DNA from: Acridotheres tristis
Taxonomy: Eukaryota; Chordata; Aves; Passeriformes; Sturnidae
Reading direction: 5' to 3'
DNA length: 64,000 nt
NCBI GenBank assembly: GCA_037013685.1
Contig: CM072919.1
Coordinates: 46,390,116-46,454,115 of the forward strand
This document shows, piece after piece, positions 10,711 to 25,113 of this stretch. Made by a program: the position numbers and the translations under genes. Below the pieces are notes generated by a model. That model saw only the letters and a list, made by a program, of their open reading frames with translations, was not told the origin of the DNA and did no database searches. Each line of letters begins with the position of its first letter. Position 1 is the first letter of the stretch.

Positions 10711-13700
10711 AGCTTTTTCCTGGGAAAGTTTTCAAACTCCTAAATGAGATAGATGAAGAAATGGGGCACATCATTCTCCAGCAAGGTCTTCTTTCATCTT
10801 TCACTGTTTCAACTACAGTAGAGACCACCAAAATTGTATTCCTAATTTAGATACCTGAGGTTCCATGATAATGTAGATGAGATGAGTATTTTAAAAGTAT
10901 CTCCAACATCAAACACCCAACACTGCCAGAGTTAGCAACAGCATAGACAGAGCTGAAACCCATACAGGTTACATGCAGCTACGGGCACATCTATTTAAAT
11001 AGGCAGAGACAGTATTTTAGATAGTCTAGTTAATATCTGTCAGAAAGAGAGAGAAGTTATACAGCTGTTTCACCTGGTATTACTCAGGACTTCAAAGCCA
11101 AGAAAGGATAGAAGTTGTATTTACAAACTTCCACGCAACACGCAGAAGATACAAATGTCAATGTATCAGCTGTGGAACCTGAGCTGTCTATAAAAATGTG
11201 TGATTTTGGCATAGAGAAAAGTGATGTCTTGGGCTAGTGAAGCGAATTTATTATGAAGTTTTTGGTTCAGTTGATTTCTTTATATGTCAATCATAAATAT
11301 ATTGTGATGATCAACAAAGTAGACATTCAAAGTCTGAATTATTTTACTGAGTTGATCTGTTTAGCTTGCATACAGGAACATTTTCATTCTTGTCATACTT
11401 TGGAGACATAGGTCTTGCTTTTTCTAGATAACAGAGGCTGCACTTCCATGATTATAGGGTGAGTGGGTTGGCAACTTCTATCCTTACCACAGATATTAAA
11501 AATTGACCGTGTTGTTGTTATACACAACTTCGTGGATAATGGAAGCCTTGTAGATTTCTCTCAGAAAGGGCAGTTCAGTTGGAAAATTCAGCTCTTTGTT
11601 ATAATGCTCTCCAACTCTGTAACAATAAGTATCAGATCTGCTTATCTGCAGAGGTTACCAAAACCCAGAGAGAAAGCACAACTCATTGCTGTGCTACTTT
11701 CATTGAGAGAATTTCTAGTTACATAAAATTGAAGCCTAGCTCTCCTTTAAAAATCAGTATTGGCCTTTGTAGGTGGAAAAATTTAAATAATGAAAGTTTT
11801 CTGATGGCTTTTTAATTTAATTTTGAATCTGCAATATAATCCTTGTGTTTGTTTTGTTGTCGGTTTTCACAACAATTTATTTCTGCATGCCGTGTTTTGT
11901 TGTTTTAACTATAATCTACTCAAGCTGTACACTGCAGGCAGAATTCTTGTTTCTCTTCTCCATAATATCTTTCAGTGATGCCCTGTTCTTCAGACAGCAT
12001 ATTCTTCTTGCAGTTCCCTACAGAGAATGCAAGGAAGACATGAATGTTTAAATACAAGCATGATCCCAGCACAGGATACAGCTGTCCTGACTATGTATTT
12101 ACATGCTTAATGGCTTTAGCTTCATTTTAAGTTCCTTCCTAACTCAGTATTTCTTTGTTAAAAATATGAACAACAAAGAACATAAATAATGTATAAACAG
12201 CTTGCACATGACAGATGACTTCATCATCCACAAGTTGGTTGGATTGTATGACTGGCTAGTGAAAGGAAGGCATGCTGTCCTTCTGTTATTCTTTTTGCAT
12301 ATGCTGGAAAGCAAAACAGCTGAAATTTATTCAGTTGGAGTTGTAGGTTTCCAGACCCTACAGTGCCTGGCCCAACAGACACTCGAGGAAATCCTGATCC
12401 CACTAGAACCAGCTGTTGAACTCCAGTATCATCAGCATAATGAGGTTTTCACTTCTACGCCTTGGAATTCCTATTTTCGTGAATATTTGAAAATTGTTTG
12501 AAGATAAATACTGTCTTTAAAGTCAGCAAAAATTGTGTTTGATCCAGGCCAAGTGAATTCTGTTGTGTTGGTTGTCTCTTGGTGTTACTACATGATAGAG
12601 AATATTTGGCACTTGTCAAGATTTGATGACGGATGGAACAAAGGTATCTTGTGAGGAAAGGGAACAAGCAATTTCATGCTTTAATTTAAGAAAAATAAAA
12701 TCACCTAAAAATATAAAAATCTGTGTCTGACATGCAATAGTAATTTAATTTACTTTCTGCTCCATTGCATATGTCATTGACCATTCCCTTAAAAATACTT
12801 GCTCTTCAGCCCATATCAGTTAAAACCCCAGCAAATTTCCTTTTGTCACCACAAGAAGATTTGTTAGATGGTATGGATTGAAAACAGATTTTTACTCTTG
12901 ATTTTAAATGTTGCACGAAGAGCAAAGTAATAGGTAGATCTAGCTTTTGGATGTTCTCACTATCTTAAGCTGCCCAGAACTCTACTGATATGATTGTAAA
13001 AATTTTTAGTTATATTTCTGTTTACACTCCAAATTGATAAAATTGCAATAAACCAATTATGTAAAAGCAGACAACTCTAATAAAATTATTTTCAGGGCAA
13101 AACCGCCTAAAATAAAAAAAAACAGGGCAAGGACGCATGAGGAGAGAGAACAGGAATAGAAGGCTTGCAATTTAAAGACAAGATGAAAGGTGATCACATG
13201 TGTTATTAGAGCTCAGATGCATGAAGTAGTAAATTATCTAGTTACTCCCAATGTACTGCCCAATAGCCAAGTACCTGAAAGACTTAATTTATATTGTTTT
13301 CTGTAATTGTTTAGGACTGTTAATAAAGCAGAACTGGTAGTATTACAAGCAAAAAATATGTAATTTTGAAATTCAATGCAATTTTAAACTGTATTACTTG
13401 TATCCAAAAGGGATCTTTTTGTATTTTCCACAGAAACAGCTCAGTGGCAAAGCTTCCATTTTTAAAGGACTGGCAGCTGGAATTGAAAATGTAGAGTACA
13501 GCATCTGGTTATCCAGATGTAGTAGGAGAATAAGTATTTTGCTTTTCAAAAGAATATTTGTTTTCTCTCCTCTGCATTCTGCAATAATACTACATATAAA
13601 CTCCCACAGCAGTCCCAATCTACCCTAGATTGGGTATAATTACTCAGTAAGAAAGCTAAGAGGTTTATGAAGTTTGTAAATTGTAGGAGTCCGAGTAAGA

Positions 13701-15210
13701 TGAGATTCACTGAAAAAAAATTTTCAAATAATTCTTTCTTTTTAAAATTCACAATTCCTGATGGAACAATCCTAGTTGGTAGGATTTTTTTGTGTGTGTT
13801 TTTTCCTCTAATAGTGTAAGTGCAAAAGCATTTTCTTTTGTTAAAGGTCTGTCAGAGGTTAGGACTCTAATTTTAAACCTGTAATGTTAATCTTCACTAG
13901 ATCCTTCACAAGTTCATAGCATCGAGATATCTTAGTTCCTAATCTAACATCATGGCTGAAACCAAATCAAACTTTGATTCCAGTTTAGTTTGGATAGTCA
14001 CTACAACTTAGCTAGAAGAGTTTTTAAAGTGCCTTCCTTTTTCTATTAATGAATGAGAATGATCATCTAATTAAGTTTTCTCAAAACCATGACGTCTAGA
14101 AAAAAACCCAGTAAAGTAAATTCTTGTGCTCCTTGATGTTATCATATGAATTCCTCTAATTCCTTTGGCCAATTTTTTGGCCTGCTTTTTAAAAACTACT
14201 AATAAAAAAAGGACATGCTGTTAAGCATGGTTACAATAATAAGTGCAAAGCAGAGGTCATATCAAAAAGATGTAAAGGGGAAGAGTGGGTTTCCAAAATA
14301 ATGTATTAGTAACCAGGAATTTGCTTACTTTTAGAATTATGTGTACAGCTTCTCACACGGAAATTCTCTTCTGTCTCCAGTACTCAGGCTTTATAAGTTT
14401 AGAATTTTTCCTTATTATTTACTTACTTTTAAGTTGAAGTTCTTTGCTGCATGCATGTTCTTAATTTAATTACTTTTGAGCCCTTAATTTCGCTTCTCTT
14501 CAATGTCTTAGGTATTCAGCCTTTTGGTAATTTGAATTTCTGAGTATGAAAACTGGGGAAAAATATGTGTTCTCCATCTGCTTGTTCCAGAATGCCTCAA
14601 AATTTTATTTAAGCCAAGCCCCACTGATGTGGATTGAGGATTAAGCCTTGACACCTTCATGACTGTAGAAGTCAGACAAAAGGAGCATCTAGTAAACGCA
14701 TCAGTGGAATTTGTACTAAAAACTGTGGGATTGCCATCAGTAATTTTACCAGTTTTGTTTTAAATAATAGATATATCAACTTTTAAGCTTTTGATTAATT
14801 TGGAGGACCGTGACATGAATTCTCATAAAAATACATTTTTTATTAGAAAGTCTCATGCTTTTTGAAGAAATGCACAATGAGTTTCTTTCATGTGAGAGTC
14901 TGACTTAATATTCCATGAAGGGATACATACCTTTAGTAATGCAGGTTGCTGTCTCTAAAATATCTGTATGGCTTATGAATGGTTCTAGAAGCTCTGAGAC
15001 AGGCTCATTTCTAGCCTTACTAGGGCCAGCTGCAGTCTGTATCTGAGATCTAAGTCACAGGAGAGTGAAGAGAAATATTGGTTCTGCTTTTCTTCTGTGG
15101 CAGCCTGAGGCTATATACTTAAAAGACAGAAATGAGTATTTAATCCCAGACAATATGTACTATACTTAGCGAGTGAAAAGTAAACTGAGTTATTAGCTAT
15201 CTTATTTAAT

Positions 15211-16400
15211 AGAATCATAGAATAATTTGGGTGCAATGGACGTTTAAAGATCACTTAGTACAATCTCCCTGCAATGAGCAGGGTCATGTTCAACAAGATC
15301 AGGTTGCTCAGAGCCCTGTCCATCCTGACTTTGAATATGCCCAGGCATGGAGCATTTATTACATCTCTCTGAGCAATTGGGGCCACTGTTTCAACATCCT
15401 CTATATAAAAAATATCTTCCTTATGTCTACAGTGAATCTATTTTCTTTCTACCATAGTAACTCCTACTAAACAGTTTGTCCCCATCTTTTTTGCAGTTCC
15501 CCTTTAAGTGACAGGCTGCTCTATGGTCTTCTCAGAGCATTTTCTTCTATAGGCTGAACAACCCAAATGTTCTGTCTTCATAGGAGAGCTGCTCCATCCC
15601 TCTGATAATCTTGGTGGCCTCCTCTGGACTCTGTCCACCAGTTCCATGTCCTTCCTGTGCTGGGGACCCCAGGGCTGGATGCAGCCCTGCAGCTGGGGTC
15701 TCACAGAGCAGAGCAGAGCAGAGGGGCAGAATCCCCTCCCTCCCCTGCTGCCCACGCTGCTTTGGATGCAGCCCAGCACACGTTTGGCTTTCATGGCTGG
15801 GTCATGTCCAGCCTCTCATCCCCCAGCACCTCCAAGTCCTTCTCCCCAAGGCTGCTCTGCATCTGTTCATCTCACAGCCTGTGTTGGAACCAGGGGCTGC
15901 TCCAACACAGCTGCAGTGCCTTGCACTTGGTCTTCTTGGTTTCACTTCTCATGAAATTCCCATTCCCATTCGTCCAGGTCCCTCTGAATGACATCCTGTC
16001 CTTTGGATGTGGCAACTGCATCACTTAGCTTGATGCTGTCTACAAACTGTGTAAGAGTGCACTTGATCTCCCCTGTCAATGTAGTTGATGAACATACTAA
16101 GTAAGACTGATCTCAGAGAGACACCACTCATTGCCAGTGTCCATCAAGACTCTGAGCAGTAGACCACTACCTTCTGGATGCAAATATCCAGTCAATTTCT
16201 TTCCACTAAACAGATCCATCTCTCTCCAATTCAGTGAGAGGGAGCATGAGGGGATCTTACAGAAGTCCAGATAAGTGACATCAGTAGCTCTTCCCTTGTC
16301 CACTGCTATAGTCACTCCATCATAGAAAGTCACTAAGTTGGTCAGGCAGGACTTTTCTCTTGGTGAAGCCATGCTGGGTGTCTTGAATGTAATTTGAAAT
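15211..16400 (-). mobile_element. CR1 LINE fragment with RT remnant, minus strand
   Basis: About 1.2 kb. The tail begins AGAATCATAGAAT at 15211; the 3' region follows, and at 16097-16395 the minus strand encodes a reverse-transcriptase piece with [17 protein letters not shown] and VTYLDFCK, matching the CR1 RT stretch that reads TNLISFYD and VVYLDFSK in intact copies. The RT is split between two minus-strand frames around 16320-16375 and is followed by premature stops, so it is dead. Orientation is opposite to the host gene. Confidence 0.9.
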
Positions 16401-19400
16401 CACAAATAACATAGCCCCATTATCAACAATTATTTTTCTTCTTTTTTTTCTTTTTTTTTTGCTTTGATGTGGTGTGACACCTACAAACACAGTAGAGAAC
16501 AGTAGGTAGTAAGACAAATGTTGCTGTAATCCTTCAGGAATGTCAGACAGGATTACTAGGAACCTTCTGTTCTTTTCTGGTGTAAAAATATGCAGAATGG
16601 AACAAATTAATTCAGTGACTCTAACTGTTGGGGATCAGCTGTTAAGCTGCATCTCTGCATCCTCTTTGTTTCAGCTACTGGCTGTCGTCCAGTCTTTCTA
16701 CTATGACCTCACCATGCGAATTGCATAGCATGTTCACAAAAATGGAATTGTCAAGTTTTAATTAAATTGGATTTAGGGATAATTTTTCAAGTATCCTTTT
16801 CAATTCCATTTCAAACAAGTTTACTTCTAAAGCTGTGAAATTTTTCCAATACAATTTTTTTTTCCCTGAAAAGTACTTCATTTTCTGTTTACTAAAGTTA
16901 TATTAAACAGAATATATCTTGATATAACAGGAAAACTCAAAAACAACAAGCAGATTTAGTCTGAATTTTGCAGAAGTACCGTATATTGGAGGCAGACTGT
17001 ATAGAGGCAGATCTGTCATGCTGCCAAGCAGCACTAACCTAAGTAATCTTAAAACCCTCAAATACAATTTATGTGAATGCATGCAGGTGATGTTTTCTGG
17101 GATCATTGTAGTGCATTGCAGTCAGTGGGTTGATGATTGTATAAAATCTTCCACTCTGGATATAGGACTATAAGCTTTGGAAAACATAATCTCACCAGCG
17201 AGATAAGAGTTTTCCTGGAAATAATTTTGCTAACTGCAGGAATTAACCTACTTTAATCCTTGGTGTGTTGAATTGCTGAAGTGCCCAGAACATGATTATC
17301 ATCAGCATCATGCACTGTTATGCATCACCTTGTTTCTCTTCTTTTTTGGTCTCTGTAAGGTCAGGTCGACCCTTTTTTTCATTCCCTGTTTGTCCTTTAT
17401 CTCTCACTTCAGATGGGAAGGGCATAGATTTAAATGGGATTGCCAGTGTGTGAAATGTCCTGCCTTGCTGCCACTCCGTTTTGGGGGTTTTTTTTGGGTT
17501 TGTTTTTTCTTTTTGGGATTTAGAATTCACAGTTATTGTTGGTTTCCTCTGAAATCTCTTCTGCTTCATCTGCTGAGTCAGAAGCCTCATGGTGTTCTGT
17601 TAATGCTGAAGTTTGTTGCTGTGGTACAATGTTCCTCTCAATCTCATTCATGCAGTCCCTCTCTGCCAACATTTTGTTCTCCATGTGCCTCCATTTCTTT
17701 TTTTACTCTTACACTCCTTTTGGCAGACTCTTTCTGACAAATGTTGTCCAGTCCTGTCCTCAGTCTCCAGTGAATACCTCAGCCCAGGCTCTAGCAAAGC
17801 AGACCCCAGACACATGAAGGCAAAGATCAGGGAGAATAAGTATAAGCAAAGGTGCTGCCTGTAGAATCAGCAAATACTCAGCCCTAATTACATAGGACAA
17901 ATGCTGGATATAGGGAAGTCTATGTTGAAGTTATTGGAAGCTCTGTCCAGGTAAGAAAATGAAATCTTTAGGACTAAAATTAGGATGGTAAGACAATAGC
18001 TTCTTATCTGTACTGGCAGCTACAAATATTTTGTTGCAAGACGAAGAACATTTTTACAATACAGTATATGCATTCTTTATTGCTGTAAACAATATAATTA
18101 ATTCTGTCTTTAAATTACATTTTTCTTTGCTTTAAGAGAGACTTAATGTCCTCTCCTATTGGGCTTACTTATGGGCACGTAAGACATTGCATTGTACTAG
18201 CAAGAGTATAGGAATACTTGTAAGTTTCTTTTTGATATGTCTATGAAAAATAATTACAGTCCAATCTTACATACAAAAAATAACAATTATAATATCCTGT
18301 ATGTTTTAGTTACATGGCATAAGGCATTCTCTGTCTGCAAATGATGTAAGATTCCTCTTTTTTTAAAATATATCTCTCAAAGTGTCAGATTTGATATCAT
18401 TACAGTATTTAACAATTAAAAACTAATAGCCAGGCCTCTACTGAAATTTGCCTTTGTGAAAATTGTTGAAAAATCATCATGCATCTTTGAAAAACAAAAT
18501 CATTTGGTATCACTTTTGTATTTAATAGCTTAATCTGTTTCATAAATATGAAAAGAGAATATTTGCAAAGAAAAAAGTATCATCACACTGTTAAATATCC
18601 ATTTTTAGTGGTTACATTCTGTCAAAGATTGGACGCTCAGAAACTCAGTTGCGACACTTCACATTAAAATTATGAGTGGTTGTCCACAAATTCCTGAGCC
18701 ATTTAGACATTCCTTGTTGAGCTTAATTTTTCATTGTCCTGTTTTGTAGGTTTATATTAATTACTATGTTTATACATATCATAACATATATGTCAAACGA
18801 TAAGAAAAAAAACACTTCAAGAAAAGGAGTGCAAGGTCACATCTGGAGTAAAAAGGTGATTTCATGCAAGACTCACACAGAAACAAATAGTAGTAGCCCT
18901 ACAGACCTGGAGAACTCTGTATTCAATTCTTTTTTCTGCCCTGACAGAATATAGTAATGCAATATATTTAGTAGAGTTAATGATTTAATTAATTTAGGTC
19001 TCATATCACCTGATGAAGCAAGTAACTTTTTTCTGATTTCACAAGTGACAAGAGAGTGGTTAAATTAAGTAGCCCCTTTAAAGCCAGTCAATATCAGCAC
19101 TGGTATCAAAACAGTGTTTGGGAAACAGCATTATGAACATTTCCTAAAATTATGTCTTTTGATACTTTTTTGTTTAATTTGGATACAGAAGTATTTGAAT
19201 GTCTGGCCTGGGGAATGATAAAAGAGCTTAGTTTGCAAAATTACTGCTGTTTAGGTACTCTTAAGGTCTGTTTTCTTTTCCTAAATATAAAGGCACCAAA
19301 CTGGCAAGAAACTTGAAAAGGCTAAATTCTAGATTTCAGTGCTTCTCCTACATCTCACTTTAGCAAGTTTAACACTTTAGCTAAAGTCAATGACTTGTGA

Positions 19401-22295
19401 AATTTTGGAGGAGGAAAGCAGTGCCATTTCTGTAATTTGTGTTTCGCTGTCCTGGAAAATGTTTTGCATAATCACTGTTCCAGTTTATGAAGCACATGCA
19501 AGAACATGTACATTTCTTGAATGTCTGCTGGTTCCTTATCTCTGTGTCTTTTACTGTAATGTTATAGAGCTTGGATCATATGGAAACCTAAAATATTATG
19601 ACACAATGACTGAAGAAGGTAAGAAATATTTTAGAATTGTTTATATGAGCTTTTTTTGAAGCCCTCTGAGCGCCTTTTTTGTGTTTACATTTTCCTTTGT
19701 TTTTCTTGGTCCTATTTTAATTTTCTCCATTTTCTAATAACTCCTTTTTGCATGTCTTTATCAATGACTCTTTTTTCGAGTTTTTGTTTTCAACATTTCA
19801 GTTCTGCTATTGCAGGTAAGGAAATACAGTGGGATGCTTTTAGCAAAGAACATGTGCAAAACCATACTTGCAAATTATATGGCACAGTATAACATAGATT
19901 GTAGGTGCTTATTTGATACTATGTTTTACAATGCATTCAAGAAGAGGAATTAATGTCTGGATTTTCAGATCACTCGGAAAAATTGCTAAGTGACTTCAGT
20001 TTACTGCATTATTGAAAAGTAATGAATAACCTTTAAAAACTAGGCGTGTTTATTCCTGGAGTATTAATTGTATGCTTGATTGCAGTGCAAAAAAATTGCA
20101 GTTCGAAATCTTCATTCTAGCAATACAAGAAGGAAGTAATTAAGGCCTGAATCAGGGCTTAGTGAAATCTCAGGAAATTTTTCTGCTGATTCAAAAGCAT
20201 TGCAGTTCTATCATACTAATTCAGGAAAGCAGTTAACTCTGTACTAAATTTCCAGCACATGCTTTTCATCCTAGTGTGGTCAGCATTTCTACAATTTGGA
20301 ATTATCCCTGAACTGAGACCCTACAGACTGATCATCTGTAGGATCAAGGCCTCTTGTCCAGTTCCTGATTATAATGCTGGACAGATGTTTTCATTATGTT
20401 AAGTTTAGAAATTAGCACCATATTTGGGGATGGGGCAAGTCTTGAGGCCTGTAGAAAAATTAGCCACCTATTCCTACTTGTTTTTAATCTTGGGATTTTA
20501 AGACAAATACCGTAATTCTTTCTTTTTGAAAACACAGTTGCTTTCTAGTGTTGAGTAATCTTGAAGATTTTAAGAGAAACTTCATTACATGACTTACTCA
20601 TGATCATTCCTCAGGGAGGATGGAAAGTGATAATGTCTATTTCCTTCTGTCTGCATCTGCTGTTGATACACTGATATAACCAGCGGGTTCTGGGGCTGGC
20701 TGTGAGAGATGGTCCATGGTGTTGGAAGATGCTCTTCTCATCTCTGGCAGGCCTGAGCTTGTAGGATGTTCTTGCCTCCCTGTGCTCCATTGCCCAGATT
20801 AAGTATCTGGTTCATAGGGGTGGCACCAATATAAGAAAATACGTCTGAAAGTAGATTTCAAAAGGCAAACAGTGGTGTCTGTGTTGTTTAAATGCATCTC
20901 TCAAGCACCTGTAAGTAGCCACTGACCTGGGCCACTCAGATATGGCTCAGATAAGCTTTTGTAGTATGTCTTATCTCGGTCTTCATTGCAATAAAGATAA
21001 AAAGGTTGTTCTGCATTATAGGCTTAAACTTGGGTATGTTTAGGTTTTTGTTTTTTATGGTGAAGTATTAAATCTACTATCTCAAAAGTGGCCTTCTGAA
21101 ATTCATAAATACTCTATTGACATCTAAATGTAGTTATTTGTAGGGAAACACCTGTAGCAGTAGAATGCATACATATATGTATATTATTACTGTGCCTATG
21201 CAGAAGTAATGATTTTAATATTCAGTGTCATCTCAGAATGCTTTCTCATGAATAAATAATTCAGGACCATACTGTAGCAACAGGAAAAATCCAGTAACAG
21301 AAATAAAAATGAAGCTCTGTGATGCAGTTTACCTTCTCAAATACAACCACCATAATTTTCACTTGTCTTTCACAAAGCAAGTAATGATTAGTGTATCTCA
21401 GAAGTTGTATTTTGATCAAAGTGTGCTATATTTTCAGCTTTTTGTTTGGATTTTCAGAAGTTTAATTACTATCACTCTGCATCAGACTTACTAACATTAC
21501 CCATTTTCTTCTTTGTCTTCCTTTTTTGACTGAGATTTTTCTACCTTTGCATAGCAACTTAGTCACAGGAGCACATAAATCCAGTTACAAATCCATTGAT
21601 TTTTTTTTTCTGAGAAAGTACATCTTTATGTCCAGCCCTCAAGCCGGAAGTGGAGATAGGGAATATTCTTCCAGTCTTCCAGTGAAGAAACTCAGGTGCA
21701 TTTATTTATCCTGCTGCATCAGAATAATCAGACAAGAATTAATGGTTAAGCTATAACACACAATCAGATTCAACATAATGGCCAGAGCGCCATTGTACTC
21801 CATATATTAGAAACTGATTTCTATTGTTTTGATCTCTTTGGTCTGAAAGTGACTTTAAATTAATTTTAGATTATTCAGGTCAAACTGAGAAAGTAAATGT
21901 GCCTACAAGATGAGAAGAGACCCTCACTGCAACCTTGTTCTTCACCAAAAGACTACAACATGTCAAAATTGCATGTGTTTTCGTTTGACACTTCTGCTTG
22001 ATCTTAAAGGAAGAAGCATGTAGGGTGGATTTCTGGAACCAGTCAGTAGTGACTCACTAGTTGTGTTCCACCAAGGGTCATGAGGAGAATTAGTAAGTAC
22101 AGTTCAGAGTGCTCAACAGCCACAGATTTGACATGTTCAGATGCATGAAATCTTGGCTATAGCTACATAGATGCAGTAATTTTCCTTTGATCACAGACTG
22201 AAAACAAGGCGAGTGGTAGAGTCTTGAATTTTTTAAATGAGTGAATTTCTGAAGAAGTGTTTTCTCATCAAATCAGATTTTTTTTTTACCCAGGG

Positions 22296-22388
22296 AGCTG
22301 GCAGACTGCAATTCAGTTTGTAGATAAAGGATTGGCTTTTTAATATATCCTTTATCAGGAGGAGAATCTCTGCCAACTGATGCCAGCT
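22296..22388. repeat. nested inverted repeats
   Basis: Outer arms AGCTGGCA (22296-22303) and TGCCAGCT (22381-22388) enclose inner arms GATAAAGGAT (22323-22332) and ATCCTTTATC (22347-22356). Both pairs are perfect; the DNA between inner and outer arms (19 and 24 nt) does not pair well. It could form a branched hairpin or be the remnant of an inverted-repeat element. Confidence 0.55.
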
Positions 22389-22613
22389 GGAGATACTTAT
22401 GCAGATCAACGCATATCTACATCATACAGTACTGATTGTTTCTATCTATTCGAATAAAACCAATGTAGTTTTAATCTACCTTCTTTGGTAACCATCTGGC
22501 CTTGATCACCTCTTCCTTCTACTTCATTCTTTGCAACTAAAATGAGCTGCCAAATCTGCTGGAGTTTAGTGAACCCTGATTAACTAAGAATTTTCTCTAG
22601 CGATCTGTCCTAT

Positions 22614-22643
22614 TTTAGGACATGCATGGTAGCATGTCCTAAA
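22614..22643. repeat. perfect 12-bp hairpin
   Basis: TTTAGGACATGC (22614-22625) and GCATGTCCTAAA (22632-22643) are perfect reverse complements around a 6-nt spacer ATGGTA. The stem is too short for a typical pre-miRNA and it lacks a T-run for a Pol III terminator. Confidence 0.6.
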
Positions 22644-22981
22644 GTATTGACATTCACTTAAACTTTCATTATTCCAGCTGTTGTGAAAATCTCTTTTACA
22701 TAGTCAAACCATAGCACATAGGACTGTTCCAGAGGAAACACAGGCACCTACTTCTAGAAATAAGAACAGTGACATAAGGTTCCTATGCTTTATTTAATGA
22801 TCCCACCCAAAGATAAGAAGAAAGACATGAGAGAAGATCCGTGCCTAAGATAGACACTAATGGCTTTCCGAAAATTGGAATGACTTAGATACATCCTCAG
22901 CTGGTCCTTTTTCTTCGTGGCTCTATGCTTCCTCTTCAGTGAACAAGTTTTGATTTGGTTTAAAGGAAAATGGTAGAGAAA

Positions 22982-22998
22982 GGGAGGGAGGGAGGGGG
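22982..22998 (+). other. G-quadruplex motif
   Basis: Four G-runs separated by single A residues: GGGAGGGAGGGAGGGGG. It lies on the sense strand of the SLC24A2 intron, so it would be present in the pre-mRNA. Single-nucleotide loops are known to favour very stable parallel quadruplexes. Confidence 0.8.
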
Positions 22999-24140
22999 CA
23001 TTGCTCTGCTGTCTCTTTACTTTTCACTGTCATCATGCAGGCAAGTACTACTGCTTTTTTCAGTTTCATGTTTTTGATAGTTAACCATGTCTTTTAATAA
23101 TTTCCTTGCACTTTTGTTACCTACATTGAGTGAATCTAATGGAAGCTAATGATGTAAAACGATGTAAACGGATCCGTGCATCTACTGAGAAATAAAAGTA
23201 AAAACAAAACAAAATTTTCCATTTCAAATGTTGATTTTAACTTCCATGACAGTGACTTACAACTGTGGAACAGTCTCCTGAATGAAATGCTATAACTTAA
23301 AATTGTTAAAAGTCAGGGTCAGAAATTATTTCTAAAGATGCTGGGAGGTTTTTGTAAATGTGAAAAAAATGGATACATTCAATTAAGCTAATCTAAGGCA
23401 GTGTGAATCTCTGTGAAGATATTTTCTTTTCAGTTCAATAATGGCCATGTTTCTGTGTTAAGAAAACCTGCACAATTTTACACAATCTTATATAAAACGC
23501 TAGAATATCCTTAGGTTCTTTCTCATTTTAATTAACCCCCAAAACTGAACCTTTAATTGAAAGGTCCTACACCACCTTGGAATAGGTGGAGACATGGATG
23601 GCTCCACAGATATTTTTCAGAAAATGTCTCAGCTGCATAAAATTTTCATTGCTTGCATAAAATGCATTTGTATATATGAAGCATCACAAGCTGAATTCTC
23701 AAACATATAAAACTGAGTTGGAGTCTGAAAGCTAGCAAAGTCCTTTAGCAAACTGAAATTATATCAGGCAACTTTTAATACCTACTCATTCTTCTGGATA
23801 ACTATTTTTAAATGCCCCTACTCTTTCAAAAGATATTAGAACTGCCATGACTCAGAATTTTGGCTTAAAATATTTTGGGATATGATTTGTATTTTTTCTG
23901 TGTTTTTTTCCTCTTATCTGCTATCCCAAAAAATTCCTGTTCTTTCTCTCGCTCTCTCTTTCTTTGACTCTTTGTTACTTCTTCCCTTCTAACTAGAATC
24001 TCTGCCTCTTACTCTGTGCAGTGAAATAATGAGATGCCTTCTTATTTATGATTGTGTTCTATGCTTAAATACTATTCTGCAGGCGTTTTACTCTGGGTGC
24101 CAACAAAGATAATATTTTGCAAAATATTGTGATTTGCTAA

Positions 24141-24170
24141 TTTTTTTTTCTTTTTTTTTTTTTTTTTTTT
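24141..24170. repeat. T-rich homopolymer tract
   Basis: Nine T, one C, then twenty T within the large intron. On the minus strand it creates a spurious lysine run in an open frame. No adjacent retroposed sequence was recognised, so it is recorded as a simple repeat. Confidence 0.9.
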
Positions 24171-25113
24171 GGAGCATGATGTGTTTGTGGAAAGATAGGG
24201 ACTGCAGAAAGTACAGTACTGCTTATTAAATATTTGTGGTATTTTTATTATTTTCCAAGTGGTTTGCTGTTGAGAAATTGGTTCCACTTCCCCACAAATG
24301 GTAACTGCTAGTCCCTGTGAACTGCTCATATGCTTCTTCACATACAAAAGTGTGGGTACAGGGGTTTGAAGCTTCTGTTTTAAGGAGGGAAGAGAGGATT
24401 TCTTTCCTGACTAATTATTTATCCTTGTGTGCTTGGAATTTCTCCAAGTTTTTAACTTGGCAACAAGTGACTGTTATCCAAATAACTGAATTAATTCATG
24501 ACTTCTTACTTTTACTTTCCACTGTTAGTCTTTTATATAATTCCATTGAAATATCTTCTGGTCTTAAGTCTGTGCTGATTTTGCTGCAGGGACACCAACA
24601 GTTTTCAATGGAATTTTTTAAGTGGAGATAAAGAATTAAAAGAGCTACAGGTCCTGTATTGTAATAGTATTTTTAACTGGAAAAATGTGCTGTAAAATAG
24701 CCACCAGTTAAACTTTTAGAAAATATTTTAAAAGTCTAAAAGTGCAATAACAATCAGGATAAATCAGGAAAGGCAGATACATCAACTTTCCACACATCAT
24801 AGGCTGTCATAAGATGTCCAAAGAGTCCTTACATAGAAAGACTTATCAAGGTAGAAAAGGATTTCATTTCACTTAAGATTTGACATCTTCGACATTGTCT
24901 TATTTTAATGTATCATTTGAACACAGTGGTCAATAAAGAGTGACAAAACCTGGCAGCTCTGGAGAGTATATTGCCCCAGAGAGAGTGTCGAGATTGAGCT
25001 GCATGGTTAATTTCATGGCAGTCAAGAAAACCCCAATCTGGCAGGTTTAGAATTTACCTTTAAGAATCTGATATGAAAATCGTGTATTCCAGAGATTTCT
25101 TCTTCCCCTTGTT

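Noticed and set aside
12202..12501. 99-residue plus-strand frame inside the large intron
   Set aside because: No recognised domain, no phase-compatible splice sites with SLC24A2, and AT-rich surroundings.
17273..17737. 154-residue plus-strand frame rich in Phe, Leu and Cys
   Set aside because: Composition follows from T-rich intronic DNA; no signal of selection, splice phase or homology that I can see.
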